From assembly GCA_016713105.1 (NCBI GenBank), contig JADJPS010000011.1:1-19971 (forward strand): 19,971 bases of DNA, given 5' to 3'. Under the pieces are notes generated by a model. It saw only the letters and a program-made list of their open reading frames with translations, did no database searches and was not told the origin of the DNA. The stretch's first letter is position 1. Each line of letters starts with the position of its first letter. This document shows, piece by piece, positions 14,673-19,971 of this stretch. The DNA is from Devosia sp. (GTDB lineage Bacteria; Pseudomonadota; Alphaproteobacteria; Rhizobiales; Devosiaceae). Made by a program: the position numbers and the translations under genes.

Positions 14673-16077
14673 ATGGCGTCTGCCGATATCGGGCTGATCG
14701 GGCTCGCGGTCATGGGCTCCAACCTGGCGCTCAACATCGCCGAAAAGGGCTACCAGATCGCCGTGCACAACCGCACCGCCTCCAGATCGACGAGTTCGTG
14801 GCCGCGGCCAAGGGAGCAGGGGCTCGCGTGCCGGGTCGTGCCAGGCCGATCTCGCCAGGTTCATCCAGGCCGGTGAAGCCGCCCGCGCTCGATCATCATC
14901 ATGGTCAAGGCCGGCAAGCCCGTCGATGAGCTGATCGAACAACTGCTGCCGATGCTCGAAGCCGGCGACGCCATCCTCGGGAATGCGGCAACTCGCTCTT
15001 CACCGACACGCCAGCGCCGCTTCGACTACCTCACGCCCAAGGGCATCGGCTACCTCGGCATCGGCGTTTCGGGCGGCGAGAGGGCGCTCGGCACGGCCCT
15101 CGATCATGGTCGGCGGCCCCGAAGAGCAGTGGCACAATGCCGAGCCGATCCCGAGGCCATCTCCGCCAAGTTCAACGGCGAGAGCTGCTGCGCCTATCTG
15201 GGTGAAGGCGGCGCCGGCCACTTCGTCAAGACCATCCACAACGGCATCGAATATGCCGACATGCAGATGATCGCCGAGACATACGGCGTGATGCGCGACG
15301 GGCTGGGCCAGGCGACCCGACAGCCGGGCCGGTCTTCAGGGCTGGAACACGGGCCGCTCAACTCCTACCTCATCGAGATCACCGGCCATGTGCTGGCCGC
15401 CGTGGACGCACAGACGGGCAAGCCGCTGGTCGAGCTGATCGTCGACAAGGCGGGGCAGAAGGGTACCGGCGCCTGGTCCGCCATCGCCGCCCAGCAGCTC
15501 GGCGTCCCCGCCACCGCCATCGAAGGCGCCGTCGCCGCCCGCTCGATTTCGTCGCGGAAGGACGAGCGCGTCGCCGCCGAAGCGGTTATGGCAAGCGCAC
15601 GGCGGGCAGGGCCGAGATCACCCTCGACCTGCTGGAACAGGCCCTGCTGGCCGGCAAGATCGTCTCCCCTACGCCCAGGGTTTCGCGGTGATGGCCAGGG
15701 CCGGCGGGTACGGCTGGAACCTGCCGCTGGCCACGATCGCAAGGATCTACAGCGGGCCGGCTGCATCATCCGTTCGCGCTTCCTCGACCAGATGTCGGCT
15801 GCCTAACGTGCCAGGGCGGCACGGCGAACCTGCTGATGGTTCCCGACTACTTGGCGATGATGAAGGAGGCCATCAGGCGCTGCCCGGGTGGTGGCCGCAG
15901 ACGGCGGGAGAATACCCGATGACCTGCCTTTTTCCGGCGGCGCTCGCCACTTTCGACAGCTACCGCCAGGCTGCCAGCACCGCCAACCTGACCCAGGGCC
16001 AGCGCGACTTCTTCAGCGCTCATGGCTTCATCCTCACCGACCGCGAGGGCGAGCAGCACGGCATCTGGCCCGAGTGA
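14673..16077 (+). CDS. gnd: 6-phosphogluconate dehydrogenase, decarboxylating, heavily frameshifted
   Basis: Oxidises 6-phosphogluconate to ribulose-5-phosphate and CO2, making NADPH. About 470 residues after joining frames, the standard long form. The N-terminal GLAVMGSNLALNIAEKGY and the NRT at residues about 32-34 (2'-phosphate recognition, hence NADP) are clear. Then come IIIMVKAGKPVDELIEQLL, GIGYLGIGVSGGE, SIMVGGPEEQWHNAEPI and the catalytic Lys and Asn in GHFVKTIHNGIEYADMQ. These are followed by GQKGTGAWSAIAAQQLGVP, IIRSRFLDQM, NLTQGQRDFF and the end GIWPE. I count at least ten frame changes (near 14780, 14850, 14890, 14990, 15075, 15150, 15310, 15590, 15665, 15740 and beyond). GGAG stands 9 bases before the ATG. 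It diverges from the SDR-gluconokinase pair whose product it consumes. Confidence 0.92.
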
Positions 16078-16098
16078 CGCTGGGCAAGTGATCGTCCG

Positions 16099-16668
16099 GT
16101 GATCGAGGATTTCTCCGGCACGGTCGGCCCGCTGGTCGAGCTACCGCGCCGAACTGGGCGAACCCGACAGGCGGCTCGCCCTCCTGCGCCTGGCAGATCG
16201 CGGCGGACTGCAGCTCGACGATCGAGGCACCATGCCGGGTCACGTCACCACCAGCGCCTTCGTGGTCTCGCCCGATCTTGCCCAGGTGCTGCTGATCCCA
16301 CCATCGCACCATCGGGCGCTGGCACAAGCCAGGTGGACACTGGAACCCGCCGCAGGCTTTGCGGCGTCCGCAGCCCGCGAGGCCGTGGAGGAGACAACCG
16401 TGCAGGGAAGCTCCGGCTCCCGCCCCTGGCATGCCGGCGGCGACCTGCCGCTGGTCATCGACAACCACGAAGTGCCCGTGACGCTGGCCCGCCGCGAAGC
16501 CGACCACTACCGATCTGCAGTACCTGTTCATCTCGCCGACCCGGCGCTGCCGCTGGTGGCGCAGGAAGGAGGGTTCACGGCGCGAGGTGGTTTCCGCTGG
16601 ATGCCCTTGCGGACATCTCGCCGCGCGGTCTGGCGCGGATCCTGGGATGTGAACCGCCGAGGATGTGA
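16099..16668 (+). CDS. NUDIX hydrolase, frameshifted
   Basis: Hydrolyses a nucleoside diphosphate linked to another group; the substrate is unknown. It begins at GTG 16099 (IEDFSGTVGPLVE). An indel near 16142 leads to YRAELGEPDRRLALLRLADR and then GHVTTSAFVVSPDLAQVLLI. Another break near 16300 leads to HHRTIGRWLQPGGHW in a different frame. The NUDIX box reads AGFAASAAREAVEET (near 16350-16395), with the REAxEE core intact but Ala where many members have the first Glu. The end is GARWFPLDALADISPRGLAR with stop 16666-16668. The joined length of about 190 residues suits the family. It follows gnd by 21 bases on the same strand and could be cotranscribed. The metal-binding Glu pair suggests that the protein is active. 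Confidence 0.85.
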   Translation: MIEDFSGTVGPLVELPRRTGRTRQAARPPAPGRSRRTAARRSRHHAGSRHHQRLRGLARSCPGAADPTIAPSGAGTSQVDTGTRRRLCGVRSPRGRGGDNRAGKLRLPPLACRRRPAAGHRQPRSARDAGPPRSRPLPICSTCSSRRPGAAAGGAGRRVHGARWFPLDALADISPRGLARILGCEPPRM

Positions 16669-16861
16669 CCTCCCGTCCCCTTGATCGATGTCCCGTGGGC
16701 GGCAGATCGGCAATCCATTCGTTACCCGCATCCCTTAACCCTACAATCCCCTGAATCCGGGCAAAAAATCCCTCCTGCAAATCGCCTTGCGGCATTTTAA
16801 ATCGGTTTTTACCTTAACGCCTAACCTCATCTCCATTGAGTACCTGCGTACGAGTGGACTG

Positions 16862-18052
16862 ATGAGTAATCGCGTTACCGGTAGGGCGTTCAGGGTCGCA
16901 GCGACCTGTGGCCTGTTCGTCGGTGCGACCGCGCTGTCCGGCTGCAGTTCGCTGGGTGGGTTCAGTTTCGAGCAGGACGACGACCGGTGCGGTCGATGCC
17001 CAGGCGAGGCCAGGCGTCATGCAGCCGATGCCCAGAACACTGACTGCTCCGGTGCCGTGGCAGCATGCCTTCGTTCCACCCAACGACATCAGGGGCGGTT
17101 CCGATTGCCGCGGTCATCGGGCCGGCGCCCGCCGATCTCAAGCCGCTGGGCTCGGTAACGTCCGAGGAACCTGCTGTGCTCATCTCGTCCGTCCTTTGAA
17201 ACAACCAGATGATGCCCGCTGTCCAGCCCTCACCCCAAGGCTGCAGCGACGCCCAAGCTTGCGACCCCGCCGCCAACGGCACGCTCGTCCATATCCTCGA
17301 CGCCCTGTCACTTCTTGATCGAGCGGCGAAAGCCTCTACCATCGCGCGACGCTACAACGTGACCGCCCAGGCGATCAATCCAGAGCCAATGAAAGCCTCT
17401 CCCCGCCGGACAAGATCTTGTCAGCCAGAAGATCGTCATTCCGGGTCGCGCCGACCTGCTCTCGAGGATGGGGCCAGCCCGACCGGCAGGGCGCGAACCC
17501 GGAAGTGGCGGCCCACTGACGCGTACCAAGGTGCCGCTGGCCAAGGTCGAACCGCTCGAGGCCAAAGGAAGCCAAACCGGCGGACAATGCAGGTGATCAG
17601 GCAGCCCTAGGTCGAGGTGGCCGTCGCCAAGCCGCTGGAGCAGCCGAAGGTGAACCGGTCTGTCTGACGCAAACGAGTTCACTTTGGCTGATCTCGGGTC
17701 GGGTGATCACCGACTTCACTTAAGCTCCAAGGGCACCGGGATCAATATCGAGGAGCGCCGGAAGGCGCGGCGGTCCGCGGCGGAGGAGCCAACCGGAGGT
17801 GATCTATGCCGGCTCAGGCGTGGAGGGTTACGGCAACCGCCCCTGATCCTGATCCGCCACCCCAATGGCTAAATGTCAGCCTATACCCATCTCAGAGACA
17901 TGAACGTTGCCAAAGGCACCGTGGTCAACCGCAGCGACAATATCGGCAGCGCCGACGCCAGAGACCGGCTCGGTGTCGAAGCCGCAACTCCACTTCGAAG
18001 GCTCAGGAAGGGCGCCACCCCGGTCGACCCGATCCCGCTGCTCGCGAGCTGA
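16862..18052 (+). CDS. NlpD-like lipoprotein with LysM and LytM (M23) domains, frameshifted
   Basis: A cell-envelope lipoprotein of about 390 residues. The signal peptide ends in the lipobox ALSGC with lipidated Cys28. A Pro/Ala-rich linker follows (VMQPMPRTLTAPVPWQHAF, IAAVIGPAPADLKPLGS, ATPKLATPPPTA). A LysM peptidoglycan-binding repeat (GESLY, IARRYNVTAQAI, then VSQKIVIPGRADLL) lies near 17325-17455. A second linker leads to the LytM domain: SGRVITDFT, KGTGINIE, VIYAGSGVEGYGN, LILIRHPNG, AYTHLRDMNVAKGTVVNRSD, KPQLHFE, and finally RKGATPVDPIPLLAS. The first zinc-binding His and Asp of active M23 peptidases (HxxxD) are replaced (GTGIN), as in EnvC/NlpD amidase activators, so it probably activates an amidase rather than cutting peptidoglycan. 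At least eight indels are needed. A terminator follows 25 bases later. Confidence 0.83.
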
Positions 18053-18076
18053 ACGGCGGCACACGCGCGTAAGCGC

Positions 18077-18104
18077 AAAGGCCCGCCGTCCAGGGCTTTT
18101 TCTT
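18077..18104 (+). terminator. Intrinsic terminator after the NlpD-like gene
   Basis: AAAGGCCC, an eight-base loop, then GGGCTTTT followed by TCTTCT. The stem is 4 GC pairs extended by A-T and one G-T pair, with a T-run, 25 bases after the stop. It is a classical Rho-independent terminator on the plus strand. Confidence 0.75.
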
Positions 18105-18680
18105 CTGGTGGTGCCCAGTGGCCTCCGCACGCCCCCGTGGGTGAAACCGTCGGACAAGCCGATGTATCCGGCAGGTTGGCCCCCGGAGGATGTCGAGGAA
18201 CCATTCCCTCGTTCCTCGAGGAATGCAGCGAGACCAGCGAGGCGTTTGCCCCTCTTGGGTAGTCCGCAGTTATGATGAGCTCACACCTCGCCGGCCGATC
18301 AGGGTTTGGAAGCTGAGCCTGAGCGGATGCTGGATTATCGCTGTCCCCAGACGCCAGCGCCCGCCCCAGAACATATCCCCCAGGCCAGATCCACGGTGTG
18401 TCGCCACACCGGACGTTTGGAGCGAGCAGTTCCACCCTTTGTGGGAGCTGGCGCGTAAACCGGACGATGGTCATTCCGGCCGTAAGCGATTTAATCGGCT
18501 GAACGTCCCTGCCGTGACAAATTCAGATACTACAGCTCAGACTTGGGCCTGGGCAGCACGACCTGCCCCGCAACCTCCCCGCCGCAACCACTCGTCCTTG
18601 ATCTCGCTTCGATGCGGCGGACGGGGGGAGAATACAGCGGGAGTTTGGGGTGCGGGGATAGTTGTTACCTTTTACCAGGT
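18105..18680. other. Gene-free stretch between convergent genes
   Basis: 575 bases without a coding region I can support. Open frames cross it on both strands, but none shows conserved motifs even when frames are joined, and the longest (minus, about 17881-18474) also covers the NlpD gene antisense. Visible structure is the 9-bp hairpin at 18193-18219. I looked for tmRNA, RNase P RNA and SRP RNA landmarks and saw none. GC is somewhat lower between 18250 and 18540. Confidence 0.5.
18193..18223. repeat. Strong hairpin with nested palindrome
   Basis: TCGAGGAAC (18193-18201) and GTTCCTCGA (18211-18219) are perfect 9-base inverted arms around a 9-base loop. The right arm is also part of the perfect 12-base palindrome TTCCTCGAGGAA (18212-18223), so two alternative foldings exist. 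It sits about 90 bases past the terminator in the gene-free stretch. Role unknown. Confidence 0.5.
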
Positions 18681-18769
18681 GTCATCCGGCGAAGGCGGGA
18701 CCCAAGAACTCCGCACGCTCGGCGGGTAGGGATGCATCTGAGATGAGCCCCGGCCTGCGCCGGGGTGAC
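18681..18769. repeat. REP/BIME-like palindromic pair
   Basis: Two inverted units frame 89 bases. The left unit is GTCATCCGGCGAAGGCGGGA, close to the common alphaproteobacterial palindrome but with one base missing from each arm. The right unit is CCCCGGC-CTGC-GCCGGGG followed by TGAC, a perfect 7-bp stem. The outer ends GTCATCCGGC and GCCGGGGTGAC are inverted copies of each other. It lies 46 bases past the stop of the minus-strand gene, where such elements often act as mRNA ends. Copies elsewhere in the genome are expected but cannot be seen here. Confidence 0.65.
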
Positions 18770-18814
18770 GCCGGTGGGTGGGAGGGATGGCTGCGACCCG
18801 CCAACTGCCCTCAA

Positions 18815-19831
18815 TCACTCCACCGCAAAGGCCCGGATCGAGTGCCTGATCCCCAGCGGTGCTGCCGGATCGAGGTTGATCGCCGTCGCTACGCCGCGGG
18901 CGTTGATCAGGTGCAACTGCCGCGGACACTTCCGTCGCGAGGTCGAAGGCCGAGGCGATCGGTTCGAGCCCGACAACTGGAACTGGTTGTACCAGGGCGG
19001 CCCGCCGATGCCGCGGTCGAGTGGTACTTAGATCATCAGCGAGGGAGCAGCAGCACCCGGTCCCAGTCGAGCTCGATGCCAAGACCCTCGTCGGGCAAAG
19101 GTGGCGGTGAGCGGGCCCTTCATGCCGCAGAGCTGCACGTTCTTGTCGGTCTGCGGGCTGAGCAGGATGTGCCCCATGTCGACAGTGCCGTTTACCCCTT
19201 GGTACGGCAAAGGGCAGGCTCTGGAATTCATGCCGGCAAATCGATGGCGGTCTGGCCGGGATGGAGTGGGGGCCGAACTCGAAATCCGCCTTCAGTTCCA
19301 GCCGGCCGGGCGTTTCGGGCGGACGAAAGTTCGGGTACAACCCCGCCGAGGTGAGGGCGCGGCGCCGCGCGAAAATGCGCATGACGAAATCCACCCACAA
19401 CGCGTCAGGGCGTGGCGTGATTTCACGCTCGATGCGGACCACGGCGCTGTCCGCTGGATAGTCGATCGAGAGCTTCACGTTGCCGTCGTCCGCCTCGACG
19501 AAGCTCCAGTCGCCGTCGGCAGCCGTGCCGATAAATCGAGCGATAGGCGGAAGCGACAGGCCGAGGGCGCGGCCCATTCAGGCGGGAGCGTTGCGAAAGC
19601 CCTGGCCCGAGCCGAAGGAGCAGGCCGACGGAAATCGCCGAAAGCAACCGCAGGTGCCCAGGTATTGGTCGGATCGTCCACCGTGCCGAGCCATGGCGCC
19701 CGCCGCGAAGACGGCGCAAACGGCCTGCCGTCGACAGTGTGAAAGTGCAGTCGGCCAGCATGGCGGAGTGAAGCCCAACACCGTGGCCTCGCCATGCGCC
19801 CAGCGCAGCTTTGTGTTCGAGAAGTCTTCAT
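18815..19831 (-). CDS. Aldose-1-epimerase-like (galactose mutarotase fold) protein, frameshifted
   Basis: About 335 residues after joining frames, resembling aldose-epimerase-like proteins, which bind or interconvert sugars. Pieces in order are TKLRWAHGEATVL, FHTVDGRPFAPF, APWLGTVDDPT, then GDFVGLPFGAGQGF, all in different frames near 19815-19590. The longest piece runs ALGLSLPPIARFIG, ADGDWSFVEADDGNVKLSID, VVRIEREITPRPDALWVDFV and GLYPNFRPPETPGRLELKA. Then come VDMGHILLSPQTDKNVQLCG, the Trp/Tyr-rich PPWYNQFQL, GLEPIASAFDLATEVSAA, and the end AIRAFAVE-like tail with stop TGA 18815-18817. At least eight indels are needed. The ATG at 19831 has GGAAAGG upstream and overlaps the previous gene's presumed stop (ATGA). 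I cannot place the catalytic His and Glu with confidence, so it may be a non-catalytic relative. Confidence 0.62.
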
Positions 19832-19971
19832 CGGATGGCCTTTCCCCGTTCCCCCGCAAAGCCCGGACGAACTGGATGGCGACGCGGCGGAGCAGGCGCC
19901 CCGCGTCATCGACCATTCGACGGCGCAGGCGCGCAACGCCGTCGTCGTCATATGCCATATTCGTCGCAATA
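19828..19971 (-). CDS. 3' end of an unrecognised gene at the window edge
   Basis: An open frame enters from the right edge on the minus strand (DDDGVARLRRRMVDDAG, then LLRRVAIQFVRAL), rich in Arg and helix-like. With one indel near 19855 it would read AGERGKAIR and stop at TGA 19828-19830, overlapping the ATG of the epimerase-like gene. That overlap is the main reason to take it as the end of a cotranscribed upstream gene. Without the indel the frame continues into the next gene. No family is recognised from about 45 residues. Confidence 0.4.

Noticed and set aside
17881..18474. Minus-strand frame of 197 codons across the NlpD gene end and the gene-free stretch
   Set aside because: Overlaps a supported LytM domain antisense and a terminator; no recognisable domain.
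18105..18680. tmRNA, RNase P RNA or SRP RNA
   Set aside because: No tag frame, no TPsiC/CCA pairing and no conserved RNase P or SRP core sequences were seen.
1..19971. CRISPR array, toxin-antitoxin pair or IS element
   Set aside because: No spaced identical repeats, no paired small genes with such motifs, and no transposase apart from the integrase.

Overview
The window is high-GC and coding-dense, most likely from an alphaproteobacterium. The evidence is the map–radC pair, an E. coli-type Gpt, the gluconate/6-phosphogluconate genes and the alphaproteobacterial-type REP palindrome. I cannot name the genus. The most important technical point is that most genes are broken by single-base indels. 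The protein reads on conserved in another frame after each break, often with a second indel that restores the frame, and this also affects map, normally an essential single-copy gene. Indel errors in the underlying assembly (many in C/G runs) explain this better than gene decay. I therefore give whole-gene spans that join the frames and state where the breaks fall. Intact reading frames are the integrase, gpt, the DUF1304 gene, the 101-residue gene at 12328, and the tRNA.

Layout. Positions 1 to about 3850 look like the end of an integrated element. They hold the tail of an AraC-family regulator, a DUF4037 nucleotidyltransferase-like gene with lower GC, and a complete tyrosine integrase. The element ends inside radC: RadC (minus strand) stops matching its family right after its His-Asn-His-Pro motif and runs into element DNA. 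Beside this junction are three exact 10-bp tandem units (3801-3830), a tandem TTGGGGT pair (3711-3730) and a third TTGGGGT in the junction itself.

Positions 3850-9600 are ordinary chromosome. radC and map (minus) diverge from a CinA N-domain-type gene, gpt (xanthine/guanine phosphoribosyltransferase) and a DEDDh exonuclease (plus). Then come an alpha-1,2-fucosyltransferase (minus), tRNA-Leu(TAA), an ASCH-like gene overlapping a secreted-protein gene by ATGA, and a DUF1304 membrane protein.

Positions 9600-13220 hold a GT39/PMT_2-type membrane glycosyltransferase (minus), a conserved multi-pass membrane protein of unknown function followed by a 101-residue unknown, and an O6-alkylguanine-DNA alkyltransferase.

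Positions 13221-16077 are a gluconate module. An SDR of the gluconate 5-dehydrogenase type overlaps gluconokinase (minus) and diverges from 6-phosphogluconate dehydrogenase (plus). Together they would take 5-ketogluconate or gluconate to 6-phosphogluconate and then to ribulose-5-phosphate, CO2 and NADPH. A NUDIX hydrolase follows.

Positions 16860-19971 hold an NlpD-like LysM/LytM lipoprotein with a clear intrinsic terminator, a 575-base stretch with hairpins but no gene I can support, a REP-type palindromic pair, an aldose-epimerase-like gene (minus) and the end of an unrecognised gene at the right edge. I see no convincing new defence or biosynthetic system. The radC-targeted element with its regular junction repeats is the most interesting lead.
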